NCBI GenBank assembly: GCA_018223125.1
Contig: JAAEZA010000004.1
Coordinates: forward strand, 1 to 64,000
Direction: 5' to 3'
Length of the DNA: 64,000 nucleotides
Origin: Paracoccaceae bacterium
Lineage (GTDB): Bacteria; Pseudomonadota; Alphaproteobacteria; Rhodobacterales; Rhodobacteraceae
Part shown: one piece after another, positions 10,502-17,960 of the stretch
Layout: every line of letters starts with the position of its first letter
How positions within the stretch are numbered: position 1 is the first letter of the stretch
Position numbers and translations under genes: made by a program
Notes under the pieces: generated by a model
Seen by the model: the letters and a program-made list of their open reading frames with translations, nothing else
Database searches by the model: none
Told to the model about the DNA's origin: nothing

Positions 10502-11197
10502 TCAGCTATCCAACTGACGGGACAGGATTGTGGCAAATTCGTCGGCAAAACTGTCAAAGCCGCTGATGATCCGATCTGAATCCGTGCTCAGCTTGTTGTA
10601 AAAGATAACAGCCGGAATCGCCGCCAGCAGGCCCAGCGCGGTCGCCACCAGCGCCTCGGCAATACCGGGCGCCACAACGGCGAGGTTGGTGTTCTGCTGG
10701 ATTGCGATTTCCTCAAAGGCGTTTTTGATCCCCCAAACCGTGCCGAACAACCCCACAAACGGGGCAATCGCGCCCACGGTGGCCAGAAAGGTCAGCCCGT
10801 TATTCAGCTTCTCGCTCTCGCGGTTGATGGCCACATCCATACTGCGATCGATCCGCGCCTGTGCACCGGCGATCAGGTTGCCGTCACTGCGGTGAGAGCG
10901 CCGCCACTCCACCATACCGGCAGCAAAAATCCGTTCAGCCGCGCCGGAAGGCTCCGGCCCGAGCCGGTCAAACAACTCGTCCAGCGGATCGCCCGACCAG
11001 AAGGCCCGGTCGAAAGACTCGGACTCGCGCCGGGCAATCCGGTAATTTATGAATTTCTGGATAATGATCCCCCAGCTCCAGATACTGGCAAAGATCAGGA
11101 TCAGCATCACAAGCTTCACCGTAAGAGTTGCGCGAAGGAACAGCGCAAGCATCGAGAAATCGACCTCCTGCACTGCGGCGAGTGTTTCAGTTTCCAT
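10502..11197 (-). CDS. tolQ: Tol-Pal system protein TolQ
   Basis: MotA/TolQ/ExbB proton channel subunit of the inner membrane. The 231 residues contain a first membrane helix near 22-45 and two later helices (about 137-160 and 172-198) with the family stretch TVGAIAPFVGLFGTVWGI. It works with TolR and TolA to energise outer-membrane constriction. A 141-bp spacer separates it from ybgC upstream, which could hold a second promoter. Confidence 0.95.
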   Translation of the reverse strand: METETLAAVQEVDFSMLALFLRATLTVKLVMLILIFASIWSWGIIIQKFINYRIARRESESFDRAFWSGDPLDELFDRLGPEPSGAAERIFAAGMVEWRRSHRSDGNLIAGAQARIDRSMDVAINRESEKLNNGLTFLATVGAIAPFVGLFGTVWGIKNAFEEIAIQQNTNLAVVAPGIAEALVATALGLLAAIPAVIFYNKLSTDSDRIISGFDSFADEFATILSRQLDS

Positions 11198-11233
11198 GTG
11201 TCCGCCCGACTATGTTACGTCTTACATCCAAGA

Positions 11234-11291
11234 CTGCCTGATGCCGCTGTTTGTCAACGGCGTGATTGTTGCAGTAAACATAATCAGGCAG
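11234..11291. repeat. Inverted repeat in the ybgC-tolQ spacer
   Basis: Perfect 9-base arms CTGCCTGAT (11234-11242) and ATCAGGCAG (11283-11291) with a 40-base interior, in the only sizeable gap of the tol operon. It could fold in the transcript ahead of tolQ or be a chance match; there is no T-run, so it is not a standard terminator. Confidence 0.35.
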
Positions 11292-11338
11292 CGCGGAAAA
11301 AACCATATTTCATTGCAGGATCGGCAGTGAAATGTACG

Positions 11339-11731
11339 TTACAGCCCCAGACTTGCGCGAATTTCTGCCGGCAGACGCACCACGCGCCCCGCAGCATTCA
11401 TGCAAATCACTGTAATTTTTGAGGAAAATAACAACTCCTTACCCCGCATGACATCCTGCGCGAACAGCAGCTTGGCACCGGACAATTGTTGCAGTTTTGT
11501 AGCAATGGTCAGCGCATCATCCAGTTTGGCAGGCCGCAGGTAGGTTGCATCCACATGACGCACGGCAAAGACCAGCCCTTCGCCCTCTTTCAGGGCCATC
11601 TGGTCAAGCCCCGCCTCGCGCACCATGGTAGAACGCGCGCGTTCTATGAACTTCAGGTAATTGGCGTAATAGACGATGCCCGCCAGATCCGTGTCTTCAT
11701 AATACACGCGGACCGGAAACTCATGCACCAT
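11339..11731 (-). CDS. ybgC: Tol-Pal associated acyl-CoA thioesterase YbgC
   Basis: Hot-dog fold acyl-CoA thioesterase conserved at the head of tol-pal operons, thought to act in phospholipid metabolism at the membrane. The 130 residues include RVYYEDTDLAGIVYYANYL (8-26), whose second Asp (Asp15) matches the catalytic residue of the family. I start at the ATG reading MVHEFPVRV; the gene then overlaps the end of the upstream hypothetical gene by 11 bases, suggesting coupled translation. Confidence 0.93.
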   Translation of the reverse strand: MVHEFPVRVYYEDTDLAGIVYYANYLKFIERARSTMVREAGLDQMALKEGEGLVFAVRHVDATYLRPAKLDDALTIATKLQQLSGAKLLFAQDVMRGKELLFSSKITVICMNAAGRVVRLPAEIRASLGL

Positions 11732-12377
11732 CTTCGATATCCTGCACCAGTTTGGTTGCACGGGCCGACAGGCGCAGCGCGTGGCTCGGGTCTTCTGTCG
11801 CAGCGGGCATCATCGGATCATAGGCGGCACGCACAATGGCGGCATATTCCGGCTTTACGATGCACATGTTGTTGCTTTTGATAATGGCGATGGGCGATTC
11901 ATCTGCAAAGGCGCCCTCCCCCCATGTCAGCAGGGACTGAAAAGTCTCGCTGGTGCCAAGGGTCTGGAGCGACATCGCTTCGGTCGCCGCATCCACACGG
12001 ATCAGCACAATGCACAGTTGCACAGCGCCTTCCCTGTCAAATCCGAAAGAGCGGTAACGGCTTGCCCCCTGCTCCTCCAGCGAGGCCATCAGCCGCTGGA
12101 AATTCGGCAGCAGCTTGTCCAGATTGGGCACTGCGGCCAGTTCGGACCAGTTGCGGCAGAAGAACCACATAAAGTTCGCGCCAAGTTCGGGATCGGTTTC
12201 CGCCAACACACCGCCGGTGATCCCCACCGTCTGGGCAATCGCCTCTTTCAAATGGGGCAAACTTTCATCGCCCACACCAAAGACGACAGGCGCCAGCGGC
12301 CTGCCCCAGCGGGCAAAGCGATAGGTGGTGTCAGAGGCGGTAAACAAGGGGGCGGGGTTTTGCGTGATCGTGCTCAT
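11721..12377 (-). CDS. Conserved hypothetical protein between ruvB and ybgC
   Basis: A 218-residue soluble protein with no motif I recognise. It has no signal peptide or membrane segment and is rich in aromatic and acidic residues (ANFMWFFCRNWSEL near the middle). The start ATG (MSTITQNPAPLF) is chosen over one 36 bases upstream because the longer form begins with codons overlapping a GC-rich non-coding stretch. Its stop overlaps the ybgC start by 11 bases and it follows ruvB by about 80 bp, so it is read in the ruv-tol operon and may serve either DNA repair or envelope functions. Function unknown. Confidence 0.8.
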   Translation of the reverse strand: MSTITQNPAPLFTASDTTYRFARWGRPLAPVVFGVGDESLPHLKEAIAQTVGITGGVLAETDPELGANFMWFFCRNWSELAAVPNLDKLLPNFQRLMASLEEQGASRYRSFGFDREGAVQLCIVLIRVDAATEAMSLQTLGTSETFQSLLTWGEGAFADESPIAIIKSNNMCIVKPEYAAIVRAAYDPMMPAATEDPSHALRLSARATKLVQDIEDGA

Positions 12378-12415
12378 GTCCGCCCTTCTAGCGGATTTAA
12401 AATCCGGCTGCACCC

Positions 12416-12436
12416 TTCAATGTTCCCCAAGTACTC
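12416..12436 (-). repeat. Dispersed GAGTATTT element, copy 2
   Basis: Minus-strand reading GAGTACTTGGGGAACATT plus GAA, one base different from copies 1 and 3. It lies between ruvB and the downstream hypothetical gene, about 40 bp before that gene's start codon. Confidence 0.75.
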
Positions 12437-12458
12437 ACCCCCGACACCCGCGCCAATC

Positions 12459-13487
12459 CTAGCCGTCAAACAGCTCTCCCTGCGGGCCGCGCTTGGGCGC
12501 GTCCAGCCCCAGATGGGCCCAGGCCCTGGCTGCCAGCATCCGGCCGCGCGGCGTACGCTGGATCAGCCCCTGTTGCAACAGATAGGGTTCGATCACTTCT
12601 TCAATGGCATCCCGTGCCTCGCTCAGCGCCGCGCACATGGTTTCCACCCCGACCGGACCGCCGGCAAAATTCTCGGCGATCATCCGCAAATAGCGCCGGT
12701 CCGCATTATCAAGCCCCAGATGATCCACACCAAGCCGCGTTAAAGACCGGTCCGCCAGTTCCTGCGTCACGGTTCCGTCACTCTCGACAACTGCAAAATC
12801 CACCACGCGGCGCAACAACCGTCCCGCAATACGGGGCGTCCCACGGGCACGGCGGGCAATTTCCATCGCGCCGTCCGGCGTCGCCTTGGCCCCCATCAGC
12901 CGCGCGCCCCGCTCCACAATGGAACACAACTCCTCCACGGTATAAAATTCCAGCCGTGTCGGAATGCCGAACCGGTCCCGCAAGGGCGTTGTCAGAAGAC
13001 CAAGCCGCGTGGTCGCCCCCACCAGCGTAAAGGGTTGCAAATCAATCCGAACAGTCCGCGCTGCCGGACCTTCCCCGATCACCAGATCCAGCTCAAAATC
13101 TTCCAGTGCTGGATAGAGCACTTCTTCCACCACCGGATTGAGCCTGTGGATCTCGTCAATGAACAAAACATCCCGCGCATCCAGATTGGTCAGAATCGCC
13201 GCGAGATCCCCCGCTTTGGCCAGAACCGGCCCGCTGGTCATGCGAAAGTTCACGCCCAACTCGCGGCTGACAATCTGCGCCAGCGTGGTCTTGCCCAAAC
13301 CGGGCGGGCCATAGAACAGCGTGTGATCCATCGCCTGCCCGCGCATCTTGGCGCTTTCGATAAAGACCTTCAGGTTGGCCCGCGCCTCCGCCTGCCCCGT
13401 AAACTCGTCAAGCGTTTGGGGCCGCAACGCGCGGTCCATATCTTCGGGACGCGCATCAGGGCGCAGGGTTGGATCAGGCTCGCTCAC
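12459..13487 (-). CDS. ruvB: Holliday junction branch migration helicase RuvB
   Basis: AAA+ motor that drives branch migration of Holliday junctions with RuvA. Walker A GPPGLGKT lies at about residues 60-67, Walker B FIDEIHRL follows, then the arginine-finger stretch [10 protein letters not shown] and a C-terminal winged helix. Length (342) matches the family. The start is a non-ATG codon: I prefer the GTG giving [10 protein letters not shown], which has GGTGG upstream and fits family N-termini; GTG at 13496 and TTG at 13499 are alternatives. Confidence 0.95.
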   Translation of the reverse strand: MSEPDPTLRPDARPEDMDRALRPQTLDEFTGQAEARANLKVFIESAKMRGQAMDHTLFYGPPGLGKTTLAQIVSRELGVNFRMTSGPVLAKAGDLAAILTNLDARDVLFIDEIHRLNPVVEEVLYPALEDFELDLVIGEGPAARTVRIDLQPFTLVGATTRLGLLTTPLRDRFGIPTRLEFYTVEELCSIVERGARLMGAKATPDGAMEIARRARGTPRIAGRLLRRVVDFAVVESDGTVTQELADRSLTRLGVDHLGLDNADRRYLRMIAENFAGGPVGVETMCAALSEARDAIEEVIEPYLLQQGLIQRTPRGRMLAARAWAHLGLDAPKRGPQGELFDG

Positions 13488-13516
13488 AAAATCCACCAAT
13501 CAAATACAGACATCAT

Positions 13517-13550
13517 TTCAATGTTCCCCAAATACTCCCGCCGGAGGCAC
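13517..13550 (-). repeat. Dispersed GAGTATTT element, copy 3 with GC flank
   Basis: Minus-strand reading GTGCCTCCGGCGG followed by GAGTATTTGGGGAACATT and GAA. The 21-base core equals copy 1; the GC-rich leader resembles the flank of the copy at 48843-48875. It lies in the 95-bp gap between ruvA and ruvB, 18 bp before the earliest possible ruvB start. Confidence 0.8.
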
Positions 13551-13581
13551 TCTTTCCCATCCGGCCTGCGCAACATCCGAC

Positions 13582-14268
13582 CTAGGCTTTCGGTGCCAGC
13601 AACCGCAAGGCTGCCTTTATCAACGCACCGCTATCCGCTTCGGGAGCGTCACCGCCCGCCTGCGCGACGGCCATGGCTGCATCCCCGTGGCCGTAACCAA
13701 GGTTGACCAGTGCCGAAAGCGCATCCGCCTGCGCCCCGGCCGATGCCGCACCTGCCGATACGGCGGCCACCGGTGCGGCAGGGGGCGGGGCTGCAACGGG
13801 GGGTTCAATCACCACGGAATCATCCGCCTGCACCTGTTCTGACCCCTGCGCCCCCATGGCGATCACACTGGCTGCCTTGTCCTTCAGTTCCACCACAATA
13901 CGCTGCGCCAGCTTCGGCCCGACACCGGGCGCTGCCTTGACTGCGGCCACATCTCCAAGGGTGATGGCGCGGCTGACGCCGTCAACACCCAGTGTTCCGG
14001 CGATAGCCAGCCCCACTTTGGCCCCGACCCCCTGCACACTGGTTAACAAGCGGTGCCATTCTTTTTCCGCCAGCGTCAGAAAGCCGAAAAGTTGCAGGTT
14101 GTCCTCGCGCACCAACAAGTCTGTATAAAGCGCCACAATCCCGCCTTTCGGGGGCAGTGCCGACAAAGTCCGCTCTGAACAATAGACCAGATAGCCGACC
14201 CCCTGCACATCCACCAGCACATGGTCTGTAGCCTTAAAGTCAACCCGACCTGTTATCTTGCCGATCAT
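13582..14268 (-). CDS. ruvA: Holliday junction branch migration protein RuvA
   Basis: Tetrameric junction-binding partner of RuvB. The 228 residues begin [11 protein letters not shown] with the OB-fold domain, followed by helix-hairpin-helix motifs ([14 protein letters not shown] and [13 protein letters not shown]), an Ala/Pro-rich flexible linker and the C-terminal RuvB-binding domain. Start chosen so that ATGA overlaps the ruvC stop; the longer in-frame form lies inside ruvC. Confidence 0.95.
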   Translation of the reverse strand: MIGKITGRVDFKATDHVLVDVQGVGYLVYCSERTLSALPPKGGIVALYTDLLVREDNLQLFGFLTLAEKEWHRLLTSVQGVGAKVGLAIAGTLGVDGVSRAITLGDVAAVKAAPGVGPKLAQRIVVELKDKAASVIAMGAQGSEQVQADDSVVIEPPVAAPPPAAPVAAVSAGAASAGAQADALSALVNLGYGHGDAAMAVAQAGGDAPEADSGALIKAALRLLAPKA

Positions 14269-14789
14269 GCGGCCCCCTTTCGCGTCTCTGCTTTGGCCAG
14301 TGCCGCGTCGAGCCGCCCTGAAAACCGGGCGTGATGGGCGTGGCACAGGGCAATTGCCAGCGCATCCGCCGCATCCGGCCCGACCGGATCTACCCCGCCA
14401 AGCTGCATCTTCACCATATGAAGCACCTGCCCCTTGTCCGCATGGCCAACACCGACCACAACTTTCTTAACCGCGTTGGGCGCATATTCCGCCACCTCCA
14501 GCCCGAATTGCGCAGGCACCAGCAAGCAGATCCCCCGCGCCTGGCCCAGCTTCAGTGTTCCGGCCCCGTCTTTGTTCACAAAAGTATTCTCAACAGCCGA
14601 GGTTGTCGGCTGATGGCGCCGGATCACATCCTCTAGCTGGCTGTGCAGGCTCAGCAACCGCTGTGCCAGCGGTCCGCCAGTGGTGGACTTGCAGATACCG
14701 TTGGCCACATGGGACACCCGCGTTCCCGCCACATCCACAATTCCCCAACCCAGATTGCGTAAGCCCGGATCAATCCCGATAACGCGCAT
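14265..14789 (-). CDS. ruvC: Crossover junction endodeoxyribonuclease RuvC
   Basis: Holliday junction resolvase. All four acidic catalytic residues of the family are visible: Asp7 in IGIDPG, Glu67 in SAVENTF, and Asp139 and Asp142 in PDAADALA. Length of 174 residues is typical. Start is MRVIGIDPG; the open frame continues upstream without homology. First gene of the minus-strand ruvCAB-tol block, so the main promoter should lie in the 470-bp region to its right; I did not find a GTTC-N7-GTTC LexA site there. Confidence 0.96.
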   Translation of the reverse strand: MRVIGIDPGLRNLGWGIVDVAGTRVSHVANGICKSTTGGPLAQRLLSLHSQLEDVIRRHQPTTSAVENTFVNKDGAGTLKLGQARGICLLVPAQFGLEVAEYAPNAVKKVVVGVGHADKGQVLHMVKMQLGGVDPVGPDAADALAIALCHAHHARFSGRLDAALAKAETRKGAA

Positions 14790-15135
14790 AGCTGCCCTGC
14801 CTTGTCGCTGCTCTTGTTGTTCTTTTCGCCAGTCGTAGCACGAAACGAGAACATCCGCCAAGCAGAATACGCGGGGCACCGGATGGATGATTCGCCACGA
14901 CTTTACCCTGACAGAACCCGCCGTGCGTTTTCAGGCGATGAAAAGTCGGTTTTTAACACCTGACTGGACGGCAGCCTGTTGCCGGAAAGCCACGAAGCCG
15001 CACCCTGCCATGCGAGCCCGAAAAAATCGCAGAACTGTTACAAATCAGGGGGCATTTTCACCTGTTCTAAAAACGACATTTTCACACGAAAACCAGCCTG
15101 TTTCGGGCCTTTGTAATTCAAAAGCGACATCGGGT
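14790..15135. other. Gene-free stretch between ruvC and the DUF1127 gene
   Basis: No convincing gene. A 98-codon plus-strand open frame (14887-15183) has no ribosome site, unusual composition for a protein and runs into the promoter of the next gene, so I leave it out. This stretch must carry the ruvC promoter, but no clear -35/-10 pair stands out. Confidence 0.6.
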
Positions 15136-15168
15136 TTCAGCTATGCAAAACAGGCAGTTCAGCTATGC
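15136..15168 (+). promoter_or_regulatory. Direct repeat TTCAGCTATGC x2, likely activator site
   Basis: Two identical 11-base copies at 15136-15146 and 15158-15168. Their starts are 22 bases apart, two DNA turns, so both face the same side. The second ends 10 bases before the -35 region of the promoter at 15179, a common position for an activator dimer. Confidence 0.5.
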
Positions 15169-15178
15169 GATTTTGACA

Positions 15179-15207
15179 TTTGAATGCGCAGAAAACCCAA
15201 CCTATCT
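15179..15207 (+). promoter_or_regulatory. RpoH (heat-shock sigma) type promoter
   Basis: TTTGAA at 15179-15184, a 16-base spacer, then CCTATCT at 15201-15207 followed by GG. This fits the alphaproteobacterial RpoH pattern CTTG-N17/18-CYTATNT with GG after it. It is about 50 bp before the DUF1127 start. The same layout is found before msrA. Confidence 0.6.
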
Positions 15208-15259
15208 GGGGCTCAAACGAACCGACGCGCTGCGTCATTCACTCATAAGGAAAGTTATC

Positions 15260-15469
15260 ATGGCCCTGGCTCCCAACACTTACGTGGCTCCTTTTGGTGC
15301 CATTGCAACACATACTGTTGTTGCACGTCTCGAAGCAGCATTCTCTGCATTCGTAGAGTGGAACACAAAGCGCAAAACCGTCAAAATCCTGTCCCAGTTG
15401 TCCGATCGTGAACTGAACGACATCGGCCTGATCCGTGGCGATCTTGACAACATCCCGACACGCTTCTGA
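15260..15469 (+). CDS. DUF1127 small basic protein
   Basis: A 69-residue protein with the C-terminal DUF1127 helix pattern LSQLSDRELNDIGLIRGDL (about 45-63). Members are short, Arg/Lys-rich and stress induced; in Rhodobacter sphaeroides one (CcaF1) is an RNA-binding protein encoded just ahead of CcsR small RNAs. AAGGAAAG lies 6 bases upstream of the ATG. An RpoH-type promoter precedes it and two hairpins with CTCCC loops follow it, the same design as at 25.2-26.0 kb. Confidence 0.9.
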   Translation: MALAPNTYVAPFGAIATHTVVARLEAAFSAFVEWNTKRKTVKILSQLSDRELNDIGLIRGDLDNIPTRF

Positions 15470-15479
15470 GCGTAGGTAC

Positions 15480-15574
15480 AAGGCAGCACATTTTCTCCCT
15501 GTTGTGTACTGCCTTCCAGCGGCTTTGATGCCGTAAATGAAAAAGACCGCTGCCCTCCCTCAGCGGTCTTTTTT
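15480..15574 (+). ncRNA. Putative CcsR/cuckoo-like hairpin RNA, single copy
   Basis: Just after the DUF1127 stop comes a hairpin with stem AAGGCAG / CTGCCTT (15480-15515) whose loop reads TTTTCTCCCTGT, a small CGGC/GCCG hairpin at 15519-15532, and then an 11-bp stem (AAAGACCGCTG / CAGCGGTCTTT, 15542-15571) whose loop is CCCTCCCT, followed by T residues. Two consecutive C-rich loops downstream of a DUF1127 gene match the architecture of CcsR / cuckoo RNAs, though the loops lack the full CCTCCTCCC. The last hairpin is also the terminator. Assignment is inference. Confidence 0.5.
15541..15574 (+). terminator. Rho-independent terminator after DUF1127 gene
   Basis: Perfect 11-bp stem AAAGACCGCTG / CAGCGGTCTTT with loop CCCTCCCT and a run of six or more T. 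It closes the DUF1127 transcript and may be the 3' hairpin of a processed RNA. Confidence 0.85.
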
Positions 15575-15651
15575 GCGTTTGGGGCGCTGGTAATGAAATA
15601 GGGCGCACCCGATTAAAGGCCGCCCTTCTAACAGGTCATGTGTGAACCGGC

Positions 15652-15966
15652 TTAAAGAAAGTTGCCTTCCACATAGTTGATTACCGGATCACGGCGCAGC
15701 AGTTTGGCTGCGATCCTTGATCCGTCGGACCCCGAGGCAAGTTGTGCGACTTTGGCTTCATACCCCTGCGGGCCAAGTTCCTTGATCATTACAACCTTGG
15801 TGACGGTGACAGTGCCATAAAGCAGCACCATGCACAGGGCCGTTCTTGCCAGAGGAATGTGAATCTTGCGGCGGGGGCGCCGCTGCCACTTGCGCCAGAT
15901 CGTAGGATTGAAGTCCGGATCAAAGCGGGCAATGCGTTTCTGAAAGGTTTTTAGATCCTCGGTCAT
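15652..15966 (-). CDS. Small membrane protein of unknown function
   Basis: A 104-residue protein with a basic cytoplasmic start (RRPRRKIHIP), one membrane helix at about residues 38-58 (LARTALCMVLLYGTVTVTKV) and a polar tail. ATG start with AAGAG upstream. Such proteins recur in Rhodobacterales without assigned role. It is a single-gene unit, separated from prmA by 226 bp in which I see nothing specific. Confidence 0.7.
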   Translation of the reverse strand: MTEDLKTFQKRIARFDPDFNPTIWRKWQRRPRRKIHIPLARTALCMVLLYGTVTVTKVVMIKELGPQGYEAKVAQLASGSDGSRIAAKLLRRDPVINYVEGNFL

Positions 15967-16192
15967 GATACTCTTACCCCAAATACAGGCCAGCTACAGG
16001 TTACAAAACACGCAGCCCGCAATACACTGACTGAATGTCGTGCAGTCTGCACCCCGTGCCCGAACACATTCGCAAAAACACACGAACAAAATACTTTAAT
16101 CGACGGGAAAACCGAGACTGTCTTGCCTCTTTCGCGGCGATGCAAACTGCTAAGGAAAAATTAGGCGTGAATTGGGGCAAAATCTGGGCAGA

Positions 16193-17065
16193 TTAAGACC
16201 GCTTTTGTAAACAGAGCGTTGACCATTCCCCAACAATGAGGTGGTCCACCAGATCGAAACCCTGCCGACTATAGGCCTCTTTTACAGCTTCGGCCTGTTC
16301 GTTCAGGATGCCGGAAAGGATCACGTAGCCTTCTGTCGCACAGCTTTCGCCCATATCCGGAGCCAGCGCAATTAGCGGCCCTTTCAATATGTTAGCAAAG
16401 ATCAGATCATAAGGCGCCTTTTCCCGCAGGCGGGCATGATCAAAGCCGGCGCATGTGACAATTTCCACACGACCGTCCAGATCATTGCATGCCACATTTG
16501 CGGCTGCCGTGTCTGTGGCGACTTCGTCGATGTCGCTCGCCAACACCACGCCCTGCCATATTTTGGCAGCCGCCATCGCCAGAACGGCTGTGCCGCACCC
16601 CACATCTACCACATTTTTGCCACAAAATCCTTTGGCGTCGAGATCATGAAGCGCCTGCAAGCAGCCCTGCGTTGTACCGTGGTGGCCGGTTCCAAAGGCC
16701 ATCGCGGCCTCTATCAGCAAGGGCACAGAATCCTGCGGCACCTGATCTGCATCATGGCTGCCGTACAGGAAAAACCGGCCTGCACGGATCGGGGCCAGTT
16801 CGCGGCGCACATGGGCGACCCAATCGGTTTCCGGCAGTTCGGAAATAGCAAAAGGTTTCGCATCATGGGCCGCAGCAAGCAGGGACAGGGCAATATCGTC
16901 GGGTTGTTCGATAAAATAGGCGCCCACTTCCCATGTGCCTGTACCGTCTTCCACCTCAAACACCCCAACGCCGGTCGGTTCGGGGATCAGGTCTTCGCAG
17001 GCCTCGGCAAGGGCTTCGGCGCGGGATTTGTCTCTGAGTGTGGTCAGGGCAGTAAATGTCGGCAT
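16193..17065 (-). CDS. prmA: Ribosomal protein L11 methyltransferase
   Basis: SAM-dependent methyltransferase modifying ribosomal protein L11. The 290 residues contain the N-terminal substrate-recognition region, then FGTGHHGTTQGCL and the SAM-binding motif VVDVGCGTAVLAMAAAKI, followed by FANILKGPL (NPPF-like motif IV region). I start at MPTFTALTTL, which has GGAG upstream; an ATG 54 bases further upstream gives an unlikely extension. Monocistronic as far as seen. Confidence 0.92.
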   Translation of the reverse strand: MPTFTALTTLRDKSRAEALAEACEDLIPEPTGVGVFEVEDGTGTWEVGAYFIEQPDDIALSLLAAAHDAKPFAISELPETDWVAHVRRELAPIRAGRFFLYGSHDADQVPQDSVPLLIEAAMAFGTGHHGTTQGCLQALHDLDAKGFCGKNVVDVGCGTAVLAMAAAKIWQGVVLASDIDEVATDTAAANVACNDLDGRVEIVTCAGFDHARLREKAPYDLIFANILKGPLIALAPDMGESCATEGYVILSGILNEQAEAVKEAYSRQGFDLVDHLIVGEWSTLCLQKRS

Positions 17066-17166
17066 TTTGCAGGCTCCAATCGTTGTGTTCCGATTAGGTA
17101 AGTGCAGCCCCATCGTCAAGCGTCATGCCCGACCGGCCTGCAAATCAGGCACTTCCGCCTGAACAG

Positions 17167-17203
17167 AAAAGACCGGACACAGATTACTGCATCCGGTCTT
17201 TAT
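17167..17203 (-). terminator. Terminator after msrA
   Basis: Stem AAAGACCGGA / TCCGGTCTTT with a 14-base loop, 30 bp past the msrA stop. Read on the minus strand it ends in TCTTTTCTG. It also insulates prmA from msrA. Confidence 0.7.
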
Positions 17204-17230
17204 CATTTCCAGTTACCATAGTCTCGGTGG

Positions 17231-17878
17231 TCAGGCACCGACGCCAATCGGACAGGTCACACCTGTTCCACCGATCCCGCAATATCCCGCCGGATTTTTT
17301 GCCAGATACTGCTGGTGGTAATCTTCGGCGTAGTAGAATGTGGGCGCGGGCAGGATTTCGGTTGTGATCATCCCGAAACCCTTTTCCCGCAACCTTGGCT
17401 GGAACGCCTCGCGGGAAGCCTCGGCCAATGCCTGCTGTTCCTCCGAGAACGTATAGATGCCGCTGCGATACTGGGTGCCCCGATCGTTCCCCTGTGCCAT
17501 TCCCTGCGTCGGGTCGTGCCCTTCCCAGAATACTGTCAGCAGTTGTTCATAGCTGATGACAGAAGGATCATAGATCACACGCACCACTTCATTGTGGCCG
17601 GTCTGACCTGTGCACACTTCTTCGTAAGTGGCGTTCGGAGTCGATCCACCGGCATAGCCCACCATTGTGGACCAGACGCCGTCAAGTTTCCAGAACAGGC
17701 GTTCCACGCCCCAGAAACAGCCCATGCCAAAGATTGCTTCCTCGAACCCGTCGGGGATCGGCCCTTTCAGCGGGCGACCGTTTACAAAGTGCATTTCCGC
17801 AGTCGGCAGTTCGGTTGCCCGGCCCGGCAGGCAATCGGCAGGGGAAGGAATCGTTGTAGGTTTAGATGAAAACAGCAT
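17231..17878 (-). CDS. msrA: Peptide methionine sulfoxide reductase MsrA
   Basis: Repairs oxidised methionine (S-sulfoxide) in proteins using thioredoxin. The 215 residues contain [12 protein letters not shown] with catalytic Cys54, the HDPTQG motif, and a C-terminal [15 protein letters not shown] with recycling cysteines. Start at MLFSSKPTT is supported by GAGGAGA 7 bases upstream; a further ATG 15 bases upstream has the ribosome site inside it. An RpoH-like promoter is visible at 17906-17934, in line with known stress control of msrA in this group. Confidence 0.95.
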   Translation of the reverse strand: MLFSSKPTTIPSPADCLPGRATELPTAEMHFVNGRPLKGPIPDGFEEAIFGMGCFWGVERLFWKLDGVWSTMVGYAGGSTPNATYEEVCTGQTGHNEVVRVIYDPSVISYEQLLTVFWEGHDPTQGMAQGNDRGTQYRSGIYTFSEEQQALAEASREAFQPRLREKGFGMITTEILPAPTFYYAEDYHQQYLAKNPAGYCGIGGTGVTCPIGVGA

Positions 17879-17905
17879 GGCAAATCTCCTCATGAGTTAA
17901 AGCCA

Positions 17906-17934
17906 AGATAGGTGTGTGCAGGCGGAAATTCCAG
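17906..17934 (-). promoter_or_regulatory. RpoH-type promoter of msrA
   Basis: On the minus strand CTGGAA, a 16-base spacer and CCTATCT followed by TGG. Same spacing as the promoter at 15179-15207, and close to CTTG-N17/18-CYTATNT. It lies 28 bp before the chosen msrA start, between yghU and msrA. Confidence 0.55.
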
Positions 17935-17960
17935 CCGCCTGCACAGCCCCGTGATGATGC

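Noticed and set aside
14790-14880. LexA box at ruvC
   Set aside because: GTTC and GAAC half-sites occur but never with the 7-base spacing of alphaproteobacterial LexA sites.
14887-15183. 98-codon plus-strand frame upstream of the DUF1127 gene
   Set aside because: No ribosome site, composition unlike a protein, and it covers the promoter and phased repeat of the next gene.
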